The notes beneath the pieces are model-generated. The model ran no database searches. It saw nothing but the letters and a program-made list of their open reading frames with translations, and was not told where the DNA came from. A program made the translations under genes and the position numbers. Source: Glandiceps talaboti (taxonomy: Eukaryota; Hemichordata; Enteropneusta; Spengelidae). Taken from it: 64,000 nucleotides of DNA. How positions within the stretch are numbered: position 1 is the stretch's first letter; every line of letters begins with the position of its first letter. Shown one piece after another: positions 1-10,505 of the stretch. The DNA lies in the NCBI RefSeq assembly GCF_964340395.1, contig NC_135566.1:17815001-17879000 (forward strand). The letters are read 5' to 3'.

Positions 1-328
1 TGCCAACTTGAAGGATATGAACTGAATATTGTACAATTTTTGGTTTGGGCAGCAATATAGCACACAGAGTGGTATGACCATTGGCATTGGGGACCAAGAT
101 GCAAACAACTAAAATAATGTCGAGTTTCCTTCACAGTTTTAGTCACAACAATCCAGGGTTGATGTTATTTGTTATCATTTATATGCTGCAATATTGAATA
201 ATTTGCTGTCAAATATTTTACCATTACTTTCGTGATTTTTTATGTACATTCATGACACGAAATCAAACATATGACTGAACATGATGGCACATAACAGGGT
301 CAGTTTAGTTTCTATAGATGTTACCTAC

Positions 329-724
329 CAGCAGATGTGAGGCGGGAACTCAACTGCCTTATCCTTTGCACATTGACCCCCTGGCTTGTTGTTTCTGACC
401 CAGTCTGTGTGTTCACTCTTTCCTCACTCACAGGTTTACGATCTGAAACAGGGCCTTTCGCCACCTGTATTACTGTTTGTTTGGGAGCATCACATTCAAA
501 ACCAAGTTCGTATCTTTCTCTTACTTCTTTAGCCAATGCTTGAAGATTGGCCCTCTCCAGCAATTCGATCAACACATCTGACTTCTTTCCACTAATAAAG
601 TCCATTTCTATCAACTTTTCGAAGAATGGAAACACGCTACACTTTTCTCGCATAGAGTTCAAGTCTTCAGCATTTATCTTGTTTGGTAAACCAGTGGACA
701 AATAGGTAATCGTCTCAAAGTCAT
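329..724 (-). CDS. internal exon, death-effector-domain-like death-fold protein
   Basis: The open frame on the minus strand is bounded by good splice sites: a pyrimidine-rich acceptor ending TTTTTTGACAG just right of 724 and a donor GTAGGT at 328-323. The exon is 396 nt, phase 1 at both ends. The first ~72 residues form an all-helical block of death-fold size. Its end, with an FFEKLIEMDFIS helix pair and an LLERANLQALAKEV helix, resembles helices 4-6 of a death effector domain. The family's RxDL motif reads RANL here, so the Asp is Asn. The remaining ~55 residues are a polar Ser/Thr/Gln-rich linker. Known DED proteins (FADD, caspase-8 type) assemble cell-death or immune signalling complexes in the cytosol; assigning that role here is inference. 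A CARD or another death-fold class is possible. The rest of the gene lies outside the window or in exons I could not find. Confidence 0.6.
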
Positions 725-844
725 CTGTCAAAAAAACATTCGAATAATTATTCAATGAATAATAATAGTCACTTACTAACAATATAAACATTGGGGTATT
801 AAAAATGAATGAACAATTTTTTTTGCATAAATGAATGATTGAAC

Positions 845-985
845 AAATGACTCAAATTAATTAATTATTTAATTAATTAATTGATTGATTGATTGATTGA
901 TTAACAGTCTATCAATCCCCCATCCATCCATCAATCAATCAATCATTTAATTAATTAATTAATTAATTAATTAATTAATTAGTCT
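845..985. repeat. compound ATTA / ATTG / ATCA tetranucleotide tract
   Basis: Runs of TTAA/ATTA units, then GATT units, then after a short CCATCCATCC spacer ATCA units and again TTAA/ATTA. The two halves are close to reverse complements, so the tract can fold on itself. Confidence 0.85.
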
Positions 986-1139
986 CCACTAATAATAAAA
1001 GGATGACGGGGTGCATTTAATGTGTACATTGCAATTACAGTTCCTGATTTCCGTAGTGAGTAATACCAACACTGGGTACTTAACGAGTATAAAAATAGTC
1101 TCAGAATCAGAATCAGATTCACATTGGAGGACAATATGG

Positions 1140-1480
1140 TGTTACATAGCATCTTGTCAGTAAAAAGAAGGGAGAAAGCTTAAGACGGGATATGTACCCC
1201 TCTCATGAGGTCCTAGGGTTCTCCCCTAGAAGCTCTGGAGGTTATTTGACTCTTCAAGCCAATTGCTAGGCTATTCAGACCGTTTTGGGCAATAATTTCC
1301 GAGCTTTACAGGACAGCACCAACATGTAAAAAGCAACTACATATGGATGAAATATTGTGAATTGGTTTAATAGCATCTTGACAGTAAGAGGTAGGGGGAA
1401 GATTGGGATGTGTACACCTCATGAGGTAGTGGTCCTAGAGAGTCTCTCCCTTGAAGCTCTGGAAGATTTTACTCTTAAGG
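1140..1480 (+). repeat. diverged direct repeat, two copies 224 bp apart
   Basis: The block at about 1142-1255 recurs at about 1366-1480. Both share TAGCATCTTG, CTCATGAGGT, CCTAGRG and GAAGCTCTGG in the same order. No coding function is visible in either copy. Confidence 0.6.
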
Positions 1481-1989
1481 TAGTTATATCGTATAAGTTC
1501 TACCCTCATTTTCTCATCTATACTTTCATCATAAAAATCGAATATATGTACTGAAAAAGTATGAAATAAAAATGGGGTGTTCACTAATTAGGTCAAAAGT
1601 TAGGATAACTCAAACTCGATGCACTTTTGGATAAATCACACGACTTTTTTTTGTTTCAATTGTATTGTGCAGACATAGCTAGTAGTTAATTATCCTATAC
1701 GGCCTATTTTTTCATATGATGTCAAGGGGGTTTTCATTCGTGCATTTTGTGAAATTTCGACATCATACCTTTTTCCTGTGCAATTTACACATGTCTAAGC
1801 TTTCTTTCTCATTTTAATTCTGCAGTGATATATTTCTAGGTATTGTAATCACACATTAGCAAAATTTACACCAAAATTAATAGCAAACAAATTATTTGCT
1901 TCCAAATAAAAAAATATCTCATTTTCTTGTTCACATTGATATATATTATTCTTTATATTATTAACTTAAGATTGAATGAACAAAAAGAC
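1481..1989. other. AT-rich stretch, nothing recognised
   Basis: No open frame with protein-like composition, splice-site pair, RNA gene or repeat family was recognised here. Confidence 0.5.
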
Positions 1990-2872
1990 AGGGTCCCCGT
2001 ATCATTTTTTTTCTTAAGTGAAGTGTGCCAAAGAAAGTTTTTTCCCATGATGCTTTGCGCCAGGGCGCCATTTTGACATTATGCTTTCCCAATGAGTAAT
2101 ATTAAAATTATTTTTATTTCAATTATAGAAAAATATGTGACCGCACGAATTTTTACCGTGAAGTCTGTTCAGATTTGTTTATGACAGCAAGCTATCTTCA
2201 TTTGCCTGTCTGGGATCAAAAACCGTGAATTTTTGTTAATAAAATAATTCAAACTAAAAATAAATGACAGTTTCAAAACTAATGGACTGATTGGGCAGAT
2301 ATTTTGTGTGCAGGTATTCTAGGGTATCTGGATGAAGAATTCTTCAGAAAAAGTTTGAGATTGCATTGTTATGCAAATTACGTATAAAAATGTGTTGTGG
2401 TATCATATAGCCATGTCATGTTACAATACCTGCGATAAAGTAGATTTTATTAGTAAAGAAAAAACTTGCTCATGCAGCTAGGAAGATTTGACAACATTTG
2501 AACACATGAGCAAATGATCACAACAATCACGGCTACTTAGATTTGTAATATGGCTATGGTTATAGGAATACGAGATCTTAAACACGGGGGGTGAGGTACT
2601 TGCCAAATGATGCCTTCTAACTCATACATAAGAAATGGTGAATACGCTGTAACATTGCGGTCAGCTGTTTAAACCTATGGAGGTAGGAAGAATTATAGTC
2701 CTACCTCCATTTCTGAACAAAATCATTGCCCTTGCATTGGAATGGAATGCTTTTAAAACGGAAGTTGCACAAAAATATGTTCTTGTCTTGCCACAAGTTT
2801 TAGAATTAACATCATGAATTAAGGGAGTTGCACAGGCTAGGACGTCAGTTAAAATTCTCAATAAAAATATGT
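1990..2872 (+). repeat. dispersed repeat B, uninterrupted copy
   Basis: This stretch matches, in reverse orientation, the two separated blocks at about 30170-30005 and 27667-26990. Shared landmarks in order are the CCATGATGCTTTGCGCCAG region, the GACAGCAAG site, the GATGAAGAATTCTTC block and the palindrome at 2677. The other copy is split by element A. This copy shows the empty site (near GACAGCAAGCTATC), so it records the sequence before that insertion. It encodes nothing obvious. Confidence 0.7.
2677..2710. mobile_element. ultra-short palindrome, ATGGAGGTAG family
   Basis: 34 bp with arms ATGGAGGTAG / CTACCTCCAT. The right flank is TTCTGAAC and the left flank GTTTAAAC, a partial match (6 of 8) to an 8 bp target duplication. 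It is the same site as 27131-27179 inside the second copy of repeat B, so this insertion predates the spread of B. Confidence 0.6.
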
Positions 2873-3359
2873 AAATTCAATTCAATAAATGTATTTATAC
2901 ACATTTGAATAAGAATTAGCAAGGGGCAAACAGGAAATGTACAGATAAATCAACCTCAAACTGTGACTGGAATTGACACATTTGTATTTTGCTGGGGAGT
3001 CTGATGCGCCCTCAACGATGACTCTCTGTATCCCGGGCCCATATCACGCAATGTGGCATTTTGTAGAAGGCTCAGATGCTGTCAACACGAACTAGTATTC
3101 AGGACGCCTGCTGCTGATTTCACCTCAAAATCTCAGACGGAGAGTGAGTAAATAAATATAACGTTCAACCTTTGATTGAAACTTTCCTATCATATCCATG
3201 CGTATCACCGTCATTGACGTCACGTATTGTTGCCAAGTACTAGTAGATAGTCGGCGCATTTTTCCCTGATAGTGCACTTCACCTATGCTGAGTAACTTAT
3301 TGATTTCATGCATGGGTGAGAAAGTAGCCTAAACATTATTCTTTTCTCTTTTTTGACAG
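2873..3359. other. intergenic or intron, nothing recognised
   Basis: No convincing exon or repeat was found. The last ~20 bases are the pyrimidine tract and AG acceptor of the plus-strand exon that follows. Confidence 0.4.
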
Positions 3360-3445
3360 GATCAATCCGAAATGAAATGGACAGGCTAAGACAAGAAGAG
3401 GTACAAAAGTGGTCGATGGGCACGGACAGTGCATTGAGTAGCTAG
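3360..3445 (+). CDS. probable last coding exon of an unidentified gene
   Basis: A strong acceptor (TCTCTTTTTTGACAG) is followed by a short frame of 27 residues ending in TAG. It starts SIRNEMDRLRQEEVQKW and ends ALSS. The frame is highly charged and helix-forming, as at the end of a coiled coil. Two leftover bases mark a split codon from an upstream exon. A canonical AATAAA lies 83 bp after the stop. Acceptor, frame, stop and poly(A) signal in the right order support a real 3' terminal exon, but no family is recognisable from so short a tail. Upstream exons on the plus strand were not found. Confidence 0.45.
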
Positions 3446-3528
3446 ATACTCACGCTGTCTGGTACATGAGTAAACGATTTCCAACTTATCCGAATTACTA
3501 TGTTTTCACAGGGACTTATAATTTCAAA

Positions 3529-3534
3529 AATAAA
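3529..3534 (+). terminator. poly(A) signal AATAAA
   Basis: A canonical hexamer 83 bp downstream of the stop of the preceding exon, followed by a T/G-rich stretch (ATTGTTTTGTGT) that fits a downstream element. Confidence 0.45.
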
Positions 3535-3583
3535 ATATTGTTTTGTGTATTTATAAGATAGTTTTGACTTTGAAAATAAATCA

Positions 3584-4370
3584 TTGATCATGTATAATAC
3601 AACCAGACAACTGAGTTGATAAAATAATTGGATCCCACCCCATGTTGCATTCAGTTATGTGCCATTGCTTTCTACACTGTTGTAGTAGAAATGTCATGTT
3701 TGTCATTTCATTTTGAATTCCATACATTATTGGTGATAAAACGTATATAGCATACTTTTCCAACACTACAGTAAACTTACTCGTTATCTCATTCACTTGC
3801 TTGCTTGCTCAATGACTGGGAGAAGACCAAGAGTGTTATAAAATTTACTGAAATTTATTATTGCACATAATTATTCTGGATATGGCTTCTTCTAGTAATG
3901 GTTTTACAAAAAATGGACATCTAATAATAACTGTTACAAGACATGAGTCTGTACGGAAAATCTACCATAGACATAACTATTTCCATGCATTGAAAAATTC
4001 ACAGAAGTCCAATTTCTGACTTGTCATGCACGCTTTCATTTTGTGGACATTCCACGAGAAACTTATTCAACACTACTGCCGCAACTGTTGACACATTGCA
4101 GAACGATTGAATATTAGAATGACAGGTCTAGTCAAATGAAAGTTACGTTTTCTCTGTAGTCCGGAGGGGTATCTTTGTTGAATGGTTGTGTACCCGCTGT
4201 TGCTTCTATTTCTTGTATAAACCGTCTGTCGGCATCACAGTCCCCACTAACATGATACATCAATAACTCTGTCATGTTACAAATTCCCACATTTGTACAT
4301 AGAATACTTCCAAGATCCATGGGGTCATGACCCATGTACATGGTGAAGTTATACACGCTCAGATTCGAGC
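3584..4370 (-). CDS. two candidate exons of a secreted or membrane protein
   Basis: Two minus-strand frames follow acceptor-like sites in the same phase (1): one from 4370 (after GAGAAACAG) to a stop at 4132, and one from 3765 (after TTTACTGTAG) to a stop at about 3584. Both contain paired cysteines and NxT sequons (CNMTELL in one, TNMTFLL in the other), as in an extracellular region. Neither has a clear donor; a weak GTAACT lies near the end of the first. I recognise no family. They may be two exons of one gene, alternative last exons, or chance open frames. Confidence 0.28.
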
Positions 4371-5567
4371 CTGTTTCTCAAAACGGAACAGCAAAGGAAG
4401 TGTCCTGTTTCGTATGAAATCATTGTTCATAGGTCTACCTAAAACGTGGTTTAAATAAAGTGTGTATCTCCAGAGGAAGGCAGGGAGAATGTGAGCTCAT
4501 CATGCTCATGGCGTACATGTGTGCAGCACCGACCATGCACGTCCATTCATTCATTTTCATTTCCGCGTATTCTGACACATGCGCATTGCGTTTTGAAGCG
4601 TAGGAGAATGCTACACATGCGCAATACACACGGTTTGTATCCCTAGCTTTGAAATACTAGTAAGCAAGTTTTACGGTAGGACGCGTATTACTTGTATAGA
4701 GCGTCTCTACAGTAGTCTAAAGGTGGACATGAACCATATGACGATTACCATACATACTAATTCACAGCTATGCTTTCAACTAGCGTTCCTACATATGGTG
4801 CAGAGGGTTTGTGAAATGTTGAAAAAACAGCATTTCTTCCGTTTTTCACTGTTTTGATCTCATTTTCTTAATCATTGTATTTGCTTATTATACAAGCTAG
4901 GGAATCGATAAACGCATGGTTGGAATTTCCCAAAAGTTGAACGGCCAGGGAACACTGCTTCATTGTAAATGGGATACAGGTTTACAAAAATTGCAATTTT
5001 GACAGATAATAGCAACCAAATGGAATTAAATTTCAGCAAAGTTGAACCATACGAATTTGACATTTTTATTTATGATGACAGCGGTGAAAAAACAATTGCC
5101 TTGTAAAAATTGAAAAATATTAAAATATGACATATTAATATACACACGTATCAAGTTTCACCATAACATAAACAAACAATATTTTAATGTTTTTGCTGAT
5201 ATGTTGACTATGTAAAGAACTGTGAAAATATGGAGTCAATACCTTCATTTTTAACAAAGTTATGACATTTTTACTAAGTACAGAATGAGGATGAAAAATA
5301 GCCTGTGCAACAACCTTAGCCATTACCCAGATGGAGGTTTTTCTGCATCTGTTACTATGAGTTTTGACTAGTACCGTGTAAACTGAGTTCAGATCAGATT
5401 GTCATCCACTACATAAAATTGAAAGGCGAACCCAAGTTTAAGTTTCCAATACACAGTTTGTAAGATTTAGTTTTAAAATATGATCACTACGCCTCTCCAA
5501 CTTCTCGGCAAGAGCACAATAATTCCAACCCACAATTACTGATTTTTCAGTCCCAAAACTTGTCACT
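4371..5567. other. non-coding stretch, nothing recognised
   Basis: Only short frames without protein-like composition or splice support. No repeat family was recognised. Confidence 0.4.
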
Positions 5568-5900
5568 GTCCAGTGTATACCGGGCTCAATACATACCGGT
5601 ATTTTCACTGATGGCTATGCAAATGAGATAAATTAAAATAAAATAGATCCAAAAGTAAAACTAATTCCTGATGAAAATAAGCAAATAAATGCATTTTGTT
5701 TAATGCACATGTGTCTTTCCTGTTGTTACACACTTTTTGAATTATTTTTTGTTAGTTCATAAGGCATTGTACTATTTTTCTCGACCATCGCAAGTTCTGA
5801 GGTATCAAATAACTATGCAAATTAGTGCCTTACCTATCAAATAACTATGCAAATTAGGAAGGTATTTTCACTGTTGATTATGCAAATGAGTAAACAACCT
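5568..5900 (+). repeat. repeat cluster carrying four ATGCAAAT octamers
   Basis: A block GGTATTTTCACTG..TATGCAAATGAG occurs at about 5596 and again at about 5862. Between them a ~23 bp unit, TATCAAATAACTATGCAAAT, is repeated head to tail (5806 and 5837). Each carries the octamer ATGCAAAT, which is the POU-factor consensus. The cluster lies about 70-370 bp upstream of a candidate first exon. It may be only a transposon remnant. Confidence 0.5.
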
Positions 5901-5963
5901 TTCGAACTACTTTATGTTTGTAAATATTGCCGGCGACCAATACTTTACATGTAATATTTTTAT

Positions 5964-6173
5964 ATGGAAGATACTTCTTTTGATTCTGAATATAACGATT
6001 TGTTTAATTTTAATTATTTTGAACTTTCTGAGAGTGAATTTTATGATCAACAACACAATAAATCTGACCCGAGGCACGCGCACATCGTACAAATCAACAA
6101 CACTCAACAAATGCAGCCGACACAATCCTCAGGACCATCAACCAGCCAGAACGCAGTCAATCAATTCCCCCAG
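5964..6173 (+). CDS. candidate first coding exon, acidic protein of unknown family
   Basis: ATG opens a frame of exactly 70 codons that runs into a good donor, CAG|GTAATA, at 6173/6174. The start region MEDTSFDSEYNDLFNF is acidic and aromatic. The rest is rich in Gln, Ser, Asn and Thr, as in an activation or linker region. Phase 0 at the donor and the codon-like composition favour coding. No family is recognised and no partner exon was found downstream. The N-terminus of a transposon-encoded protein is an alternative. Confidence 0.35.
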
Positions 6174-6894
6174 GTAATATACGGAATGTTTTGAAAACAC
6201 ACATATTAGCGGTGGATCTTTCAATTTCACATTTCATGTCGCCGAAAATAGTTCTGTCAAAGTTCTAGTCAGTGTGTTAATACATTATAAAACGCTGCAG
6301 ACAATCCGTAATCTTTTCCGATTCTGATGAAGACTAACTTTTATAATATTGTACATTTTGAAAGATTTTGCTGAATTACCAAGCTGTTGAATTCGAATTG
6401 TATATGTCTCTACTACTAAAATAATCGTGTATGCATTTCTTCTGATCGGTTTTCTGAATGAATCACGGCGGAGCTAGCTAGCGAAAGCAGGTCAACATGT
6501 AATTTGCATATCAATACTTATTGTTGTTGACAACCAATCATCGCTCACAATTCAGGTGTCTGACCTCTACCTGACCTGAATGACATTTTGGTGTACATAT
6601 GTATATGTATATAATAACAGAACCCCAAGGCTTCGCAATGGAAGTAATCTATCTTCCACAAAGGACTTTAAAAAATACATCTTTGACAGTTGTGTTGCTA
6701 TCTTTTAAGCTGAATAAAGCTATAATTCATATGGTACATTGATGAAACATAATTCGCTAAGTCATTTTGTAGAAGGTTGTATTGAGCATGTGCAGTAGGA
6801 AGTTTGCTTTGAATGGCTTGATCAGTTGAGGGCGCTGATTCCACTTCACACACTTTGTATGTTTATGAAACCTATAATTCACGTATACATTCTT
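6174..6894. other. non-coding stretch, nothing recognised
   Basis: Would be the first intron if the preceding exon is real. No further exon, RNA or repeat recognised. Confidence 0.35.
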
Positions 6895-9380
6895 AAGATG
6901 TATCCTAATTACCGAAAATCATCAATCATGCAAATTATTCCTTAACATTGTAAGGTACATAAACAAACTTTATAGGGCATATGGATTTAATTATGCTGAA
7001 TGAACGTAATAAATTATATTGAAATTGAAGTATGCAGTCTTAAGATATGGCCTAATTACTGAAAATAATTAAGTAGGCAAATTATTCACCAAATCTTTAA
7101 GCGAAATCAACAACTATTACAGGACATTTGCACTCTGTTATGTTTAACGTATGTACTAAATTGTATTGAAATTGAAGTATGTAGTCTTATGAATAGCCTA
7201 ATTACCGAAACTCATTAATTAGGCAAATTATTCACTTACACTATAAAGTGCTTCAACAAACTTTATATGCGATTTGTTACGTTTAACATATGTTCTAAAT
7301 TGTATTGAAATTGAAGTATGCAGTCTTTAGATATAGCCTAATTATCGAAACTCATCAATTATGCAAAGGCTATGACGAGCGTAGTCAACAGGTGAATAAA
7401 ACTCAACAGCATTGTGAAAAAATACATTGTTGGTGGTTGTAATAGACATCAGTAAACAAAAACTACAGTCTACATGTCTTATTAACCAACATTTACCGAC
7501 ATTTACTCACACTCTCTCACTAATTGTCAGTGTCTGTGGGTATAATAAATGCTAAATTATTATCTCCCCATATTATGGCAAAATAAATCAAAACGACTAG
7601 ACTAGATATACATAAACACTTGTAATGTCGGTCGCGAGTTTCAATTTATTTATCTGATATTTTTAATATTTGCCGAGGAGAAGCATTACAATATCTTTGA
7701 CACGTATGGCGTTGACAGCATATTTTAGCCCACTATACTCGACTATACTCGCTGATGTCGCCTTTTGAACGGCGCATTTAGCAACAAAGTAAACATATTT
7801 ATCTCGAATAAATATACTAGCTATTAAATTACCCATATTATCAGCAATACAATTGTAAAGAATTGAGGAAATTTCGTGAGTTTTGTGTTGTCATTTACAT
7901 GACTTTAGCAACTCGTCTGGAAGAATGGTTTCCCTTGTTGCGATATCACCAAATACAACAAGCCTATTTAATACTCATTAGAAGAATTTTCTAACGAATC
8001 ATGGTATTCGAAGTATACAGTTTAGGAAACCAACAAATCAAATATCGTGATGTGTTCATGATATTAAATATGATTGGACAATATTGACGTCGGCAATCAA
8101 GGTCGTAACCCCAGCACATGGTTATGAAAGAAAGCCTACAACTAGATACTTAGCCACGTCCGGTCCAATTTCTCAGGGTTTGTTTTGAAGTTAGAGGCGT
8201 TATTTCTGTACGACTTGAAGAATTTTACAATATATCTAATTGATGAATATGGATTATATCAACACGTGGATAAATTCAACCCGACACGAATGTGCTCTCC
8301 CGATTCCATACGTACATACACTGCTTCAGCTTTGATCGGCGGAACTATCCAAGTATAAGCTTACTGCCGGGGCCGCGGTGACTGCACAAAACTTGACAAC
8401 ACTACCCACCTACCGATATATAATAATCACCTGTATACAGTGATAAAAACAAGCAATAATTCGAGTCCCCAACAAGTCGATGAGACATACTTCTGTTCAG
8501 TCCGAGGTTTCTGAGGTTTTACATGGGTCTCAGACTCGGACTAGAGTATTGCGTCTTAGACAGCCCTGGCCGAAAATAATAGATGTAAACTTGTGTTCAC
8601 AAGCCAAACATGTGCCAACGGAAGACCACAACGAAAACTGTGAAACATTTAAAGGTCACTCTCTTTTTATATATGGACAACAAAATTAGGTCGGTCACAG
8701 TTCCATTTACATGATGCAATGACTCGGAGCGTGCTTCCATATGCTCGGAGCAAATCGAATCAATTAGTGTATTATGGGACCAACAATTACAAATATATTG
8801 TGGCACATGTCCCAATACGCCTTCTTGAAGTTTCCCATTAGTATTCTAATAGCTAGTATATTTATTCGAGATGAAATATGTTTACTTTGTTGTTAAATGC
8901 GCCGTTCAAAAGGCGACGCAAATACGATTGGGCTAGAATATGCTGTCGCCGTCCTCGGCCCTGGATGCCGTCAACACGTCATGACGGTATCGTAGTGCTG
9001 CTTGTCGGCAAATAAGAAAAAATCAGATAAATAAAAGTCAATAAATATGAAACACGCGACATTACAAGTGTTTGTCCTATAAAATTTGTTGATGTACTTT
9101 ACAGCGTTAATGCATAATTTGCATTGTTAATTATTTTTGGTAATTAGGCTATATCTTAAGAAGGCAAACTTCAATTTCAATATAATTTAGTACACACGTT
9201 AATCATAAGAAAATGTATATGTCCTATAAAGTTTGTTGATGTACCTAACAGTGTTAATGAATTATTTGCATAATTAATTATTCCCTTATGGGAGGCATTC
9301 AGTTTAAATCTGGTTTTGAATTTGAAGTGTGCATACTTGAGATATAGCCTAATTATCGAAAAACATTAATTACTCAAAGG
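6895..9380. mobile_element. inverted-repeat DNA element with subterminal tandem repeats
   Basis: Inner arms of about 240 bp at 7605-7850 and 8838-9070 are reverse complements; both carry ACACTTGTAATGTCG, TTTATTTATCTGAT and GGCGCATTTAGCA or its close variant. Outside them, on both sides and in mirror orientation, lies a ~145 bp unit with CCTAATTACCGAAA, ATGCAAATTATTC and a CAACAAACTTTATAGG block. The unit occurs four times on the left (near 6911, 7054, 7201 and 7342) and at least twice on the right (near 9151 and 9355). The ~1 kb centre shows no transposase-like frame, so the element looks non-autonomous. Confidence 0.6.
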
Positions 9381-9535
9381 GTCATTAATATTCATGGGAA
9401 GTCTACTAAATCAGTTTTTGCCAATTACCCTACTGAACACATGTACCGAATTTTGTTTGAATTGAGCCAGTCGTTTTTTAGAAAATAGTGATATAGACAC
9501 ACACACACAGATTTTCACCATTAAAATATATATCC

Positions 9536-9790
9536 TTCCTTACAGAAGGATGAACCCCCTCCAGTCAATTTTATTCAGGTGCACCATGTTTAAGCCACCA
9601 TCTATTACCTTCAGACAAAGTCTATTTCTATTGATTTTATCACTGCCACCATTCCAGATAAATTTGTAGAACAACGAGTTTAATGTAGAGATTTGTACAC
9701 TTGTTAGATTTGGCAACACAGATAGGCAGTGAGTAAGTTTCGGCAATGCCATTGATTTAATGACGGTAATTTTCAGAGACTTTGGTTCTT
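9536..9790 (-). pseudogene. L1-type LINE ORF2 C-terminal fragment
   Basis: The minus-strand frame includes TVIKSMALPKL and then a FYKFIWNG stretch followed by a GGL motif. This order is typical of the region downstream of the reverse transcriptase in L1/Tx1-type LINE ORF2 proteins. Only about 80 residues remain and the frame stops. No endonuclease or RT catalytic block is nearby, so this is a dead remnant. Confidence 0.6.
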
Positions 9791-10390
9791 AGCAAATATT
9801 TCAAAATACAGCTAGTGATATTTGGTTCTTCGCTAAGATTTTTTACCTACCCCTGACCTTTCAAATGTAGAGGTAAATATATATAATTAAGTCTGTGTTA
9901 AATTCAGTGTTTATGACAGAAATTGTGAACTCTCATAATATGTTGGCTGTCGTTTAGCTGCTTTTGAGAAAGTCATGTCATTTATGTAAGGTATGTTTAT
10001 TGGTTCGTGAATGGAAGAGGTATCGTGATGTACATACCAAGTTTGGTCATTTGACCACAGAGCTAAAACGTATGCGTACTTTGTGCTCCCAGGATAATAT
10101 ACATGTACCAGATTCAAGATAAGATGGGCAGATATCATAATAATCATCTGACTAAGTCACCAATAAGGTTCATTCTCGAAAGCCAGAGCATATTTTTCTG
10201 CTAAGGCAATGACATGGGGGTTTCTGTTGAGTGCTGCCGTAAAGAGGATAGTGGATTACAACGATGATAATGTTATAATCAGATTCTTCCAAAATGTTAG
10301 AATAAAGTTGGCCACAGTCAGCGTTCATTGAATTTATTGTGCGAAAACACCAACAATGTATGGGAGTTTCATCTACAATTAACATGTCAT
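9791..10390. other. non-coding stretch, nothing recognised
   Basis: Only short frames without support. Confidence 0.4.
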
Positions 10391-10474
10391 TCTAGTATCA
10401 TGATGATGATGCTCATCATCATCATCATCATTTACAGCGCTAGCAGCAGCAGCAGCAACAACAACAACAACAGC

Positions 10475-10505
<31 letters not shown>
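10391..10505. repeat. trinucleotide microsatellites: ATG/CAT then CAG/CAA
   Basis: ATGATGATG turning into CATCATCAT (a self-complementary pair), then CAG repeats and a long CAA run with one CAG interruption. Confidence 0.95.
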
